Positions 13,807-30,153 of a stretch of DNA of 64,000 nucleotides are shown piece by piece. The notes below the pieces were generated by a model. It searched no databases and was not told the DNA's origin. It saw only the letters and a program-made list of their open reading frames with translations. Source of the DNA: Chrysomallon squamiferum. Lineage: Eukaryota > Mollusca > Gastropoda > Neomphalida > Peltospiridae. The stretch is taken from the NCBI GenBank assembly GCA_012295275.1, contig CM022670.1, forward strand, positions 28,727,381 to 28,791,380, read 5' to 3'. Within the stretch, counting starts at the first letter, position 1. Each line of letters begins with the position of its first letter. The translations under genes and the position numbers were made by a program.

Positions 13807-14787
13807 ACAGAAAAACAATTAATTAAAAATATTTATTAAATGTACTTTCTTGTTTGGACAGGAAGACCACTTATTTTGAATATGCACCGATATATGTATT
13901 ACATGCAAATATATAATCATGAAAAACTTAATTTTTCATATTTGTTTTTTTGTGTTTGTGCATGTGTGTGTGTGTGTGTGTATGTATATGTCTTCACTTT
14001 ACATTAATAACCATTTCTGTTAAAATAATTAAATCTTTATTAAATTTGTACAAAAAAGTTTGGTTAATGTGTTTGCATGATTTACATTAAGGAACATTAT
14101 CATATTCATCATTTGAGAAGTATACTGAAAATATATTTTTTATATAAAATAGTATGTAAGTTGCTGGGAAGTGTAAAATTATTATCAGTCTGTGTTTACT
14201 GGACTGTGATCTGTTTAACTGAAATAGCCAAGTGTCATTTAAACATGTATTATATACAGAATGATCAGATTCTGTGTTAACCCTTTTGATGCCACTGACA
14301 CAAGTTTAAAGTAAACTCTAACATTCCTACTTGCCAGATGTTATTGTGCAAGAAACAGCATGCTGCATTATTTTTTTGGTATGTGTTTTGTATTTGGTGT
14401 AGTAGTAAAAAGTTAATTTTCTAGGTTAATAGAGGCAATAAAAATCACTATTTTCTGTAAAGATAATAACTAACTGTAACTAACATCATTAAGCAGTGTG
14501 TTATTTTTTAAATTTCTTCACGTTTGACATTTATTACAGTTGTAATAAGTGGGAAAAATGTGTGCTGGTTTTTCACTAGTTAAATTTGAATATTGTTGAT
14601 GGTAATCATGTAACATTTGTCTGATGTGGTGAATGTAAAATAAGTAAGTTTTGTGAATGGGAATTGAAAAATGTTATTTTGTTATTTATATTTACAACAC
14701 TTCAAGATACCAGTAGATTCTTAGAAAACACCAAATGAATACATACATATAGATCAATTGTAATTTTTTACATAATTTTTTAAAATT

Positions 14788-14818
<31 letters not shown>

Positions 14819-15409
14819 TTTGGTATGTTCAGCGATATTCACTGAGAAATAAATTAAGGTATATTTAATGGAAAGGGATGAAGAAATGCTAGATTATGCC
14901 TGTGACTGATAAACTGCCAGTTGTGATTGAGTAAACTATTTTTATGTATACACAAACAAGTATAATTACCACACTACTGACAAATTTACAAAATCAGGTT
15001 GAAGAATGAACAAATACAAAAGAGACCAACTTCCATAGACTATCAACATGTATAAAGCTGGAATATATATAATTATTATTATATAGTTAATGTCATATCC
15101 AGAAAAGTGTGTTGACTATAATGTTTGACGAGCAACATGACATAAAGAATCTGTTAAGTATCAAGAGCTTTATTAAGCAAAAATAATATTAATTTGTTTT
15201 GACTGTACATTCAGAGGAACAGGTTCAAAATAAAAGCAAAAAATAATCAAGTAAACATTTTATTGATCAGCAGTATAAATATAAACAATGATAAATATAG
15301 TACAAAAATAGAAGTACAATAATATTTCACGCAAATTAAAAATAAATATCTAATGAAGATTTAAGATATATCCTTTTTCAAAATAATAATAATAAATAAT
15401 TGTCTTAAT
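13807..15409. other. Convergent intergenic region HSDL2/PIGW
   Basis: This holds both 3' untranslated regions. A TG microsatellite lies near 13960 and a (TTTA)n run near 14785-14815. On the minus strand an AATAAAA signal (TTTTATT near 15258 on +) is a plausible PIGW polyadenylation site. No further gene is seen. Confidence 0.55.
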
Positions 15410-19619
<4,210 letters not shown>

Positions 19620-20022
19620 ATTTAATGTTTACTTTTAAATGGTAGATTTCAATCTGTTTTAAACCTTATGAAGTTATGTAGATACTGTAAAAATGTGTCG
19701 TATGGGCGCAGACATCTTGGTTAGTATAAAAATATAACAAAACGAAACGAAACATTATAAAATGTTTAACGTTTTGTAAAGCACAAAGAAGCATGTACAA
19801 ACAGCAACAACAACAACAACAACAATAATAATAAACAAAATAAGTTCCGTTTTAAGATGAGAAATCATTTTGGCAAATATTTATATGAAAAATACCATTT
19901 CAATTTAAGACTGTAGACTGTAGTCTACAATATATTGCATCGATATACAGCCAGTGTGCCGTTACGCGTACGAGTACTGCAGGAGTTATAAGTAGTGTCG
20001 ATACTCCCTTAAACAAGGGTGA
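19620..20022. other. Presumed PIGW promoter / 5' flank
   Basis: The region just upstream (in gene sense) of the PIGW start codon. It contains an AAC-type microsatellite near 19805-19830 and no recognised gene. Promoter assignment is by position only. Confidence 0.35.
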
Positions 20023-20556
20023 TGTTCCCATTGGGTTTAGGAAATAATGGCACCGGAAAAAAATGACATCCGGAAGAAAGGGCACCATGCAAATTTTGAT
20101 TAAAAAATGGCACCTTATTTAATTTTTGCTATTAAAAAAATAAATAAAATAATAATTATAAAAATACTTTTGAAAATACAATTTATTCATGCAATACTGT
20201 TTCATACATTTATATTAATATATAGCATCGCTCAGTCACTTGGTTTTGCTTAACAAAGTACAGTATTATATCAGAGTTTAATATTACATTTATCACATTA
20301 TCACATTTAAAGGTACAGTATACATAGCATCACTGAACCATTTGTTTTTGGCTACCATGGGGTTTCCAGTGGATGTTGTGACCAGCAATTATGAATTGTT
20401 TTTGTAACCAGTATTTAATTGATTATGTCATCATGATCAAACACCAAGATAATTTTCAGTGTGTGTGTTATCATGATCAAACACCAAGGGAATTATGTGT
20501 GTGTAAACACACACACACATGCATGTTCATGCTTACAGACACGTTCAAACGTCTGT

Positions 20557-20588
<32 letters not shown>

Positions 20589-20969
20589 TTTGGTGGTTTG
20601 TTTTTGGTTTACATTTGTTTTGACTGACCGTTTATTTATGGTTTACATTTGTTTTGACTGACCGTTTATTTATAAACTGTCTACAGTTGTTAAATATGAT
20701 AATAGCTGCGGATTATATTATTTCTGACATTAAATCATTATCTGAATTATTATTCATGCACTTTATTTTTATGTGCAGTTATGAATTGTTTTTGCAAGCC
20801 GGACTTCATCTACTGCCAATAATTAAATGTCAATAAGCAATAACATTTTTTTTTTCAGGTTCCATTTATTCCAAATTTGCCTTGTGCCATTTCTTCTATT
20901 TTTTTCCATGTGACTTTTCTCAGATGCCATTTTTTCCAAGGCCATTTGTTCCGTAACCCGTTCCCACAA
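20023..20969. mobile_element. Foldback / MITE-like element of ~0.95 kb
   Basis: The left end (about 20023-20110) and the right end (about 20857-20969) are imperfect inverted repeats of each other. Reading inward, both show a TTCCC/GGGAAC start, then GGGTT, then repeated AATGGCA..GGAAAAAA.ATG modules. The interior has no transposase frame. It holds CA/TG microsatellites, a duplicated ATCATGATCAAACACCAA block and a perfect 34 bp tandem duplication (20607-20640 and 20641-20674). No clear target-site duplication was found. Confidence 0.6.
20607..20674. repeat. 34 bp perfect tandem duplication
   Basis: Two adjacent copies of a unit starting GTTTACATTTGTTTTGACTG, differing only at the last base. 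Internal to the foldback element. Confidence 0.9.
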
Positions 20970-22690
20970 AGGCTAAAAAAATGACATTTGATACTGTTTT
21001 GACATTACTGGTGTAATGGAGCGCATTAATCCCCTTTTCTTAAATGTCCTTCTGATTCTTTGTGCGTCCGTAAATATGCATCTATTTCATATACCATATC
21101 TTGACAAAATAAGGCCAAGTAAAACTGTAATTAGTGTCACGGAATTCAGATTGAGTAATCAAATTTGTTACTTCAGTCAGAGATCCGCTCCTTTTATGTT
21201 TAAGCGATGAAGTCAGATTGCGTAACTTTAATTGTTACTAAAAATCACATCCGCTCTTTTTATTGTTTCCGCTAATTTTTCAGTCAATGGCGTAGTTATA
21301 AAACGGCTAGCATTTTGTTAATTAAATGCGACGGACACACCCGCTGACCTGTCAGAAAGCGTGCCTGTCGTAGACGTGCTTCACAACAGCTAGCTCTAAT
21401 TAGCACGTTATTTTTTTTTTTTTTTTTCCAGTTCAGTTCAGTTAATTAAGAGGAGAACAGAGTAGAACGAAGTAAGCGAAAGCGAAAGCGAAAGAAACGG
21501 TCAAGACGAGAATTGAGTCAGGCGGGGAAACCAAATGTTTTCGAATGACATTGTCTTTACGGAGGAATCTTATTTTGATTGGGTGTAATGTGCAATTAAC
21601 CTGTGTCAGTAACATTTATTATACTTACAATTATGAGGTTTTAATTTGTCCTCCAGTAGAGATTCTTATTTTGTCTTGTTTCCCCGTATGACCTTACTCG
21701 TATGACCTTTCTTGTATCATTAATCAAAATTACTTAAACGTATGTTTTATGATTGTATAATGTATTATTATTAAGTCACCTGTATATCATAATTAAATAA
21801 TTAACGTGAACCTTAACAGGTGTTGTGTTTAGTTCTCTAGTAGATACATAGACTTATTGATTTATATAGATTACTGTCAATTTAGCGTTTATATTCCTTG
21901 TTAGGTGGCCATTAAAGCACCTTGTTACCCTAGACTGAGCCTTAATACAACATACAAGGTGTTTAAAGTAAAGGTGTGAGTCCCGTGACAGTTAGATTTC
22001 ATGAAATATTTGTATATATATATAATATAAAGTACGTTTTCTTGCTTATTTGTAGGCAAATTCTTCAGTGACACTGTCCAAAACTATTTCATCTGTCAAC
22101 TGACATTATGTAGATGGTAACATAAGATAAGATTTCTCGACAGCAAGGTGCTCATAGTGGATCATAAGTAATTATTGATCAGTTTTAGTTACTGGTAGCA
22201 ACACTAACAGCAATTGTGAAGAAAATTATTATTATATTTCGAAACAAGTTTATATACTTTTGAATAAACCGCAAACATTTAATCGATGTCTTTAATAGCA
22301 TTAACATTAAAATGCTGAAATTGATTTGCGTCCTTAAATTATTTTCTTTTAAATTAACCAAGTTATCTGCATCACATGTTTATTATAATGCTTTGGTCCA
22401 GCAAACATGAACGTGGGTCTCTCTTCCTCTGCATACGTATAATTATTATCATTCGAAATCGCCTCTTCCTTGTATCTCGATACAATGATTTAATACTTTT
22501 TTTATCCCTGACGTATTACCTGTTATGGTTTATGCTATTCGGATTCCAACCTTTTATTTATATTTTCTTCTGTAATCATAATGTTGTGGACTAAATGTAA
22601 ATATGACGTAAATGGTTTTCTTATTGTCAGCGGTTTATATAGGGATTTGCTGTTGTTTTGTTATTCAAGTAGATAAACACTAATTTATTA
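20970..22690. other. Intergenic, with a less AT-rich promoter-like part
   Basis: Bases 21290-21550 are clearly less AT-rich than the surroundings. They contain a TATAAAA string (about 21297), a poly-T tract and the GAAA array listed separately. No exon with supported splice sites was found here. Confidence 0.4.
21478..21498 (+). promoter_or_regulatory. ISRE/IRF-like GAAA array
   Basis: Three GAAA boxes at exact 6-base spacing with GC between them, followed directly by GAAAC. This fits the GAAANNGAAA core bound by interferon regulatory factors in animals. There is no recognised gene directly downstream; the nearest element is the SF3-helicase relic 1.2 kb on. Binding is an inference from the motif alone. 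Confidence 0.35.
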
Positions 22691-22699
22691 ATTATCGTA

Positions 22700-24540
22700 G
22701 AAGACGAAGATCTTTAGGTCTTAGAGACGATATTAGAGAATATAAACGTTTTAGGCATCAACATCAACCAATTCATTGTATTTGTGAAAATCATCAATAA
22801 TGACTTACTATTGCTCCCAGCTCTGACAATGACACTGATTGTAAAGAATCGATTGTAAAAGATATCTGAAGTATTTAAAAAGACCGAAGATTGGAGACAT
22901 GTATTTTGGAACAAACTGTAAAACATTAGGAAAATTATGGAAGAATCTACCAAAAGATGACAATGAAGATCCTATTCCAACAAGTTTAGCTGAAGACGAA
23001 ATAGAACAAGAAGATACAACATATACTGTTGACGATGACTGGGGACCACCAGATATATTGTCAATAGGAAAAACAAGTATGATCAAGATGATGCGGATGA
23101 TTTTGCAGATGATGAACCCATACAAATAGATCAAGATGATTTTGATGATGAACCTCGTCCAAGAAAAACCGAAAAAAAGGTATACCAATCTCAAGAAAAT
23201 TGGATGTTGAATTATCTGAATTTGATGACGAACAACCGAAAAAGAAGAAACTGAAGATAAACAATGTCAACTAACTGATATTATCGTAAAACTTTTGAAT
23301 GCTTCATCTGCTTTATCTGAAAAAGAATTAACCCAATGGATTATTGAACATCGAGATAAATCTGATGAAATTATTGGAAAATCTGCAGAAGGAAAGTTAG
23401 GTGGTTTTAAATATATTAAAACCAATACTAACTATCAACGAATCGTCAAAGAATTAATTGATACTATCGACAAGAAATCAACTGGATCACCGATAGAATA
23501 TCTACGTAACATCGATCTTCCTGAAGTTGCACCTAGTGGATTGAAAGCGGCCTCTCCAAAAGAATCTGCAACCAACTTTGTATTACTGTGTATGATTAAT
23601 AATTTAAATCCAATGGAAGTCATTGAAGCCGTTTCGGCGAAAACAAGCCAGGCGTTTGTAGAGCGACCCTATTTTAGCACTTTTTACTCCACGCTGTTAA
23701 TTGCTGACCACGGACGCCGAAGTGCGTTTACCACTCTCATACAAAGAACTGATTTAACAAACAACAAGAACAACAACGCCATTTAAAAGAACACATAAAG
23801 ATCTTTAGTTACATGTATTTGTTTTTTTTATGGTAGGATTTATAGAATGGATTTGGGAGTTGAGGAAAATGGACAAAATCTGAACTTTTAACAGCTTCGA
23901 CCAATTATATCGGCTAGGCTGTCGGTACCTACTATATTATAAAAATTACATGTTGATAAAAGTTGCGCGTGTACATCCAAGGTCCAACTACTGTAGGAAA
24001 ATCGTATTGGTTTATTGAACCTTTTACTCTGTTTTCTCCTGCTGTTATTGGCAGAGCTGGGAATGTTTGATTGATGAAACTAATAAGTCACTGTCACCAA
24101 AGTCACTGTTGATAGATATAAATCTCTTCTCAGAGGCAATAATGTGGAGGTAGAAATAAAATGTAAACCTCCACAAAATCTGTACAAAACACATTTTTTG
24201 ATGTGTAGCAACAATGATCACTCTTCTGAGCTTACTCATCATGATAGGGAAGCTATTGAAAAAAGAATTTGGAGATTTAATTTGAATCCAGATCCAGAAG
24301 AATGTAGAGCTTTTCTTGCTGGTGCTAAATTTCCTAATCCCAAGATGTGGGTAGAATTTGCTGATTTCTTTAATTAGAGAAGATGCTGCTATTGAATTTA
24401 TTGATGAATATCCATTTGATTATGACGTAACCAGTATTAATTATAGATCACATTATAATAAATACCTGCATCTTGGTGAATCTCAAGTTAAACCCGATGA
24501 TTTATCGGATAATGAAATATCTAATGATCTACATATAATA
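22700..24540 (+). pseudogene. Decayed virus-like replication protein with SF3 helicase
   Basis: Plus-strand coding fragments in several frames share an acidic, Lys-rich character unlike their surroundings: about 22700-22800, 22890-23130, 23295-23650 and 23960-24540. The last stretch carries the ordered SF3 helicase motifs: Walker A GPTTVGKS (near 23985), motif B with an acidic pair in LIDETN (near 24070), a B'-type Gly/Lys segment (near 24140), motif C ending in CSNND (near 24210) and an Arg-containing AIEKRIW segment (near 24250). SF3 helicases are typical of small DNA viruses such as parvoviruses and CRESS viruses and of picorna-like viruses. The overall layout recalls a parvovirus-like NS1, but I see no HUH nuclease motif, so the lineage is open. 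Frameshifts, stops and an inserted repeat (about 23650-23935) break it. No capsid gene is recognised nearby. Confidence 0.65.
23650..23935 (+). repeat. Interspersed repeat, copy 1, inside the SF3 relic
   Basis: From about 23726 to 23932 this matches 52801-53002 at roughly 90% identity (shared string TCTTTAGTTACATGTATTTG), and both copies end at GTACCT. The open frame 23295-23786 runs into it, so the end of that frame is probably repeat-derived. The left boundary is uncertain. Confidence 0.75.
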
Positions 24541-24623
24541 ATGACATGGATTTTCTGTAATTTTGAATGCACGTATATAAACACTAATTTATTGTTGATT
24601 ATTTGGATTATTTATTTTTTTGA

Positions 24624-24624
<1 letters not shown>

Positions 24625-24665
<41 letters not shown>

Positions 24666-24667
24666 TT
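24625..24667. repeat. (TTA)n microsatellite
   Basis: About 14 ATT units just beyond the SF3 relic. Confidence 0.9.
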
Positions 24668-24853
24668 AAATATATACGCACACCTTTATACGACGTTACA
24701 AATAAATTATCCAATAAAAATCCTTTTATTGTCAAGTTGTTATTTTATTTATGTAGATGACCTATCGTTGCTCATGACAAAGTATGACAATTATAAATTA
24801 AACAATACTGTTACAAAAGATTTAAACGCGGTCATTTTGGTCTTTACAAGTCG

Positions 24854-24967
24854 TGACGTCGTGGAGTCTACACAGCAGACCGATGTCTGTAATTTTCCTA
24901 ACAACTTTAGAAGAAAGTATATAAAATCGGTCCGGCCTGTACGCGTTGACGTCACGATTTGACGTCA
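24854..24967 (+). promoter_or_regulatory. TATA box with CRE-type sites
   Basis: A CRE-like TGACGTCG lies at 24854, a TATATAAA at about 24919, and two full palindromic TGACGTCA sites at 24947-24954 and 24960-24967. The latter two are part of a 13-base direct repeat. TGACGTCA is the consensus for CREB/ATF factors. No downstream transcript is recognised. Confidence 0.35.
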
Positions 24968-26339
24968 CGATTTGAGAAAAATGGTGTGATCGTATAGATG
25001 TGTTTCATTTGACTTAGAAAGGAAATGAATCATTATGCTGATCTAGTTTCCTAAATGTGAACTAAACCAGTGATCCCGCTAAGTGTCTCCATGTAAGTGA
25101 AACGAAATAAGGATAATGTTAACTGACCGCACTACAGTGATGTCAGTAGCAGAATCCGCTCATACAGGACCACGGCGAAGATTCCCAGGAACTATAATTC
25201 TATCAAGAGTCCACGCTGAATGGAGATGTTAAGAATAATCATTTGCGTTTGAAGATTTTTTTCTTCTGTTTTTGTTTTTGTTTTTCTTAAAAGGAAGTTG
25301 ATGGGTTAATCTGCCGAAATTTTACACAAACAAAAACTAAATACGTACAGGCAAGTACCAATTTCTTCTTTCTTGGTGACAGAATTCTACCAGTGTTATA
25401 TTTAATGGTTTACATCACTGCTGTTCAACAATCGTATAATGAAAAGCAAATTAAATCGACAGTGAGATTTTTTGTTAAAGAGAGAAATCGGTAATAACAA
25501 TGAACATAAAAAAGTATCTTTTTAACTTAATTTATTTTAGTTTGTAACTTCCAGTTAATTAATTCTCTTCTGACATACAAGTAAAGTCAGTCATGTCTGT
25601 GATTTGACTCACAGCAATTTGAAGTCAGAGGCGAATTTAAGTCTACTTTATAAACGTCTAAAAAGGCCTAAAACGTTGCAGTTTATTATAAAACATTTTT
25701 CTCTTTCAGATCATGTCAAAAAATGCATCTAAGGGTTTGTGTAACCTTTGCCCTCATGGTACTTAGACTTGGCCTTGTGTAAACATTAAACTGGTTCTTA
25801 CAATTAATTATTTACGTATAGCATCATCCAGTGTGTTATTATTATTATTATTTTTAATTTTTGTTCTTAATCTAAATATCTAACACATGCATCGATAAGC
25901 GTATAGAAAAATTACTGTTGTAAGCAAAACATAGATTCTGGCTGAAACATCGTGTTCAGAGGGCGTAAAAGTGACCGTTTTAGTATGAACATTAATTAAT
26001 TATACCTCATTCGTTATTTATTTCTTCAGTAATAGGTATAAGATACACCCGGAACTTTTCTCTAAAGTAAATTTATATATTATTTTTCTTTTCTGTCGAA
26101 CATTTACACGACGGAATATAGTAGGTTATACATGAGTTTGTATGTGACACAAATATAAATATTATTGTTTTACTCAGTTACCGATTCTGTTATTTTTTTA
26201 ACAATTCGTTTTGAAGAGGCTTCATTTCTCATGGGAATCTTGTGACCTAATGATGTTTTTATTGATCATATGGTTGAGATTTATTTCACATCAGTATTTG
26301 AAAAATAGTATTTTCTATAAGTTTTAAAAAATTACATAC

Positions 26340-26529
26340 CCACCCACACACACATCTAGACACAAAGACACACAAAGACACACACACACACATATGTATA
26401 TGTATGTGTGTATGTGTGTGTGTCTAAGTTTTAAAATAGTACACACACCCACACACATACCTAGACACACAAACATATATATGTTTGTGTGTGTGTGTAT
26501 ATATATATATATATGTATGTATGTGTGTG

Positions 26530-26560
<31 letters not shown>

Positions 26561-26599
26561 GTATGCGATCGGACGTTGTTATGAGGACGTTAAGAGACG

Positions 26600-26647
<48 letters not shown>

Positions 26648-26662
26648 TGTATGTATGTATAA
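26340..26662. repeat. Compound CA/TG/AT/GTAT microsatellite
   Basis: Successive CACA, TGTG, ATAT and ATGT runs. Open frames on both strands here are translations of the repeat. Confidence 0.9.
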
Positions 26663-27728
26663 AACAATAAAGAAAAAACTAGTAAAACCCCCAGATATTA
26701 ATGCGTAAATGTCCTCTAAACAAAATAGACTGTGCTGTTTATGATACCGTACAATCACTTTATCTCCGAAATATGTTTTGATAGTTGTAAGAAAAACCTG
26801 TGTTATTGGTTTATGTTTTTTTTGTTTTGCTGTATAGTACAGCACTTTTAATTTGATCTCCTTACTTAGCAAATAAAATCTTTACATACAGTATATACTT
26901 GGTTTTGCCTCGTCGCTAATTTCGCAGCATCATCAGCATTCAAATTTAATCAACAAGCGTATTGACACAACGTAATAAGAAGTGTAATAACAGCAGCAAC
27001 AACAAAAAAAAAAAAAAAAAAAAATGGAAATAAAAAAAAACCTGAAAAAAACTAAAAAGAAAGCTAAAAAGAAAATGAAGAGGAAGAAGAAAAAAAGAGA
27101 AAGAAAAACCCAACAACAGTAACCAAATAACAACCACAAAACAAAACAAAAATAAAAAATAAAAAAATAAAAAAATAAAAAAATAAATAAATAATAATAA
27201 TAAAAATAATAAATAAATAAATAATAATAATAAAAATAATAAATAAATAAATGAATAAATAAAAAGATAAATACTACTACTACTAATAATAATAATAATA
27301 ACAATATTACTGTATTCCACATAAAGTCATAATTATAAATACAAAGCTTATAAAGTCATGTAAGGATAACTTTCGGTTTCTCACATTTCCCAAAACTTAT
27401 GTAGGATGTAAAGCGATGCATGGCTGTACACATCACGAGCTTCGGTCAATTTCCACAAATTCCGGACGAATAAAAGAAACAACAAAATAACATTAAACTG
27501 TACAGCATGCTTAATGAATGTGTTATCCGCTGTAAAAAAAACATATACTTACATATGTTATACATATAGATATACAAGTTTTCTGCCAAATTATACTTTA
27601 CTCAACAAGCTTATATAGATTTTAGATATAGCATATATACATAGTAGTATAGATTAGATAAATAAAATCAGTAAAGCGGGGACTGACTAGAATGTACACA
27701 GAGACTGCAACATACAGTAGATAACAAT

Positions 27729-27734
<6 letters not shown>

Positions 27735-27786
<52 letters not shown>
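27735..27786. repeat. (AT)n microsatellite
   Basis: About 26 uninterrupted AT units. Confidence 0.95.
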
Positions 27787-27792
<6 letters not shown>

Positions 27793-28539
27793 AAATATAA
27801 ATCTTAAAATTATTCCTTTTAACTATTGTCTGTTGTGTTAATTAATGGAATTAAATATATAAAAAAGTACACAAAACAGCTGTTGTTTTAATTTAAAAGT
27901 TGATGGTTTGTTTTAGCTGTAAGATTTAATGTATCTGTATCTTAGAGTGTTATAACATAAACAAAACTACATTCATTTTACAAAACAACGCATTCTATAA
28001 TATAGTACCTTCGTGTTTCTATTAAAAATTATGAGAAGATATACCGTAATTAAATGTTTAAATGTAAAAGGTTTCTGTAAGAATCTAAACATAGATGATT
28101 ATTGTGCAGCGATGTCAAATACAGAAAACCTGCAAAACTCAAATCTGTGAAAAAGTTATGCTTTTGATTTCTAAATTTTACAAAAATAACAGAACTGATA
28201 TTGAACAATACATCTCGAACCTGATAAATCTAGTTGATAGTATTTGGTTTTCGTAAAGAGCCAGCATGCAAAGTGACATGACATTGTTACATTATACATT
28301 TATTAGCATTTGGTCATTTCTGGCAATATTTTACAATACAATTAATTCTAATTAAAACCTACAAAATATAACCGGATTTGAAAGTTAATATTACTGTCAA
28401 TTATTTACTACTTCAGTTCGGATGATCTGTACAGATAAACTCCAGTTCATAGATTTGTAACAGTTAAACGTTAATACAGAATAAGTAATTTTAACACGTT
28501 AATATCATTTATAAAAAAATACGACAAATGACGATGTTT

Positions 28540-28690
28540 CAAGAACAAGGAAGGAATTTTCCTAATTTATGAATTTCAGACGATATAAAAACATTTCTTA
28601 ATGTAGCCAGAATGTACGGATGACATCAAGGGAATAGCGATTTTAGAATACATTTGTAATTTCCGTCGACCAAAATCTCCTATTGCAGTT
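28540..28690 (-). pseudogene. Galectin-domain 3' remnant
   Basis: On the minus strand this aligns base by base with the last ~100 coding bases and the stop region of the intact lectins at 30154 and 34934. Shared parts include AGATTTTGGTCGACGGAAA and GTACATTCTGGCTAC. The frame is broken and the upstream domains are missing. Confidence 0.7.
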
Positions 28691-28781
28691 CCTTAGTTTG
28701 CATCAGCAGAAAAACTATTATTCATAGATTTTATAGCACTTATGAAAAGAGATTGCAAATGAATTACACTATTTTCAGATA

Positions 28782-29116
28782 CAGTCATGCCTCAGTTTAC
28801 CGCTCACTCTATCCGCCAGTATTTTGAGCGCCATACACAAATTTAAATCATAAAATCACTCGATAAACCGCCATCATTCAATCTTGTCTACAGTCAAGTC
28901 TATATAAATTATCAAGAAAATGAAGTTTTTCTTTTAATCATATTTAGCGAATAAAAGTTATATTTTTCTGTTTAGTTAATTCCGAAAATTTCAGACAAAA
29001 TCTACTTAGCTTGGCGCTCTCGAAAAAGCCTTTACAGTGGTACTTTTGTTATTATCACGTTGCGGTATTTAGCTGACCACGGGTTGCTAGATGTTCATTC
29101 ACTGAGGCATATACAA
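28782..29116. mobile_element. Possible short MITE-like element
   Basis: The left end reads ATGCCTCAGTTTACC. The right end, on the other strand, reads TATGCCTCAGTGAATG, giving a short inverted repeat about 330 bp apart between two lectin remnants. The inverted match is only about 13 bases, so this is tentative. Confidence 0.3.
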
Positions 29117-29221
29117 GTTTCGTCAGATGAAGTGCTATTCAAGAACTATTAAATAATCTTTCACCTAAAATACAGCAACGGTAATTTACAGGAAAGTTTC
29201 AAGAACAAGCAATACATAATA

Positions 29222-29924
29222 AGTGAATCTCAAACGATATACAGTTATTTTATGTAGGTAGCCAGAATGTACGAATGTCATCAACGGGATAGCGATGGTT
29301 AAAATACATGACATGGTTTCAGTAGACCAAAATCTCATATCGCATTTCTTCCACAGTTATTGTTAGATTGAACTGCTTTCCTATTTGCATAGGTTACGAA
29401 TCATACCGTTCTTCTTGCTCCCAGTGTCCTGAACTCGTACGAGTATTAACCAGAATGTAGCCTTTGTTAAAACATGCGCCCATAGCAAAAACACATAATA
29501 AAGGTTCTCCATACAAATGTAAAGCAGCATCATTAGTGGTAATTGGTGTACCAATGAATTCAATAACAGAGCCCACTTTCAGAGAACACATTGATTCAGA
29601 TTCTTCTGTTCGTTCACTCCACGCATCCTCAGAACATTCACCGTCCAGAAATTCCCACGAACCGTTACTCAAACACTTCACATGTTTATCTTTCAGTCCA
29701 CAAAAAGAAAATCCTTCATTACAGATGTAGCTTACAACTAATCCTGGAAACAGTTCGTCTGTTTCACTATGTATGTATGGACCAGGGTGGGGCAGTAGAG
29801 GTATCTCTCCTGCCAAACTTGGGCAAAATAGTGGTGTAAAATGCAGAATGGAAAACTGAAAAGGTACTTGCTTTTTTAAGTGTAAAATGTTTGGAAAATC
29901 ATTTTTTCCTTCCACCATAACCAA
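29222..29924 (-). pseudogene. Sushi-galectin lectin pseudogene
   Basis: The minus-strand frame 29924-29397 encodes a sushi domain (FCPSLAGE.., YICNEGFSFCG, VKC, GEC) and the first half of a galectin domain, then hits a stop at 29394. Downstream bases 29393-29222 still match the galectin end of the intact copies but carry further stops. It lacks the signal peptide and PAN-like domain. An unseen 5' exon is possible, since TTTCAG precedes the sushi part near 29860, so a spliced gene cannot be fully excluded. Its sushi and galectin parts are clearly diverged from those of the two intact copies, so it is an older paralogue. Its first part (29757-29924) is included in the inverted duplication, which carries a truncated copy to 36110-36277. 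Confidence 0.75.
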
Positions 29925-30153
29925 ACAGTCCCCAGACGCAAATGTATCCTATTTCTACGTTTAGTTTTGACTGAGAAAAAAAGTCGATGTCGCTTTGTAA
30001 AATTATATAACATTTACTTAAATAATGTTATCTAAGCTAGGTGTAAAGATAATCTGTGACGGGATAGTTACCATTACTGATTATTGTAACATTAATATCA
30101 TTTACCAAACATACAACAACGATAATTTATTGGAATGTTTCTTAAACAAGATC

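Larger units (their letters stand above)
24968..28539. other. Intergenic, microsatellite-rich
   Basis: Contains CA/TG/GTAT tracts (about 26340-26660), a poly-A and A-rich TAA-type low-complexity tract (27002-27300) and an uninterrupted (AT)n at 27735-27786. No supported gene is seen. Confidence 0.6.

Noticed and set aside
22700-22890. Possible HUH nuclease motif in the HQHQ stretch upstream of the SF3 relic
   Set aside because: It does not fit His-hydrophobic-His, and no second nuclease motif with a catalytic Tyr was found, so a Rep nuclease is not claimed.
24729-24962. 77-residue plus-strand frame near the CRE cluster
   Set aside because: It has no motif, its composition equals that of its surroundings, and it overlaps the regulatory-looking sites. 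It may be a tail of the viral relic, but this cannot be supported.
26394-27322. Several open frames on both strands
   Set aside because: They consist of CA/TG/GTAT and TAA-type low-complexity sequence with no family pattern.
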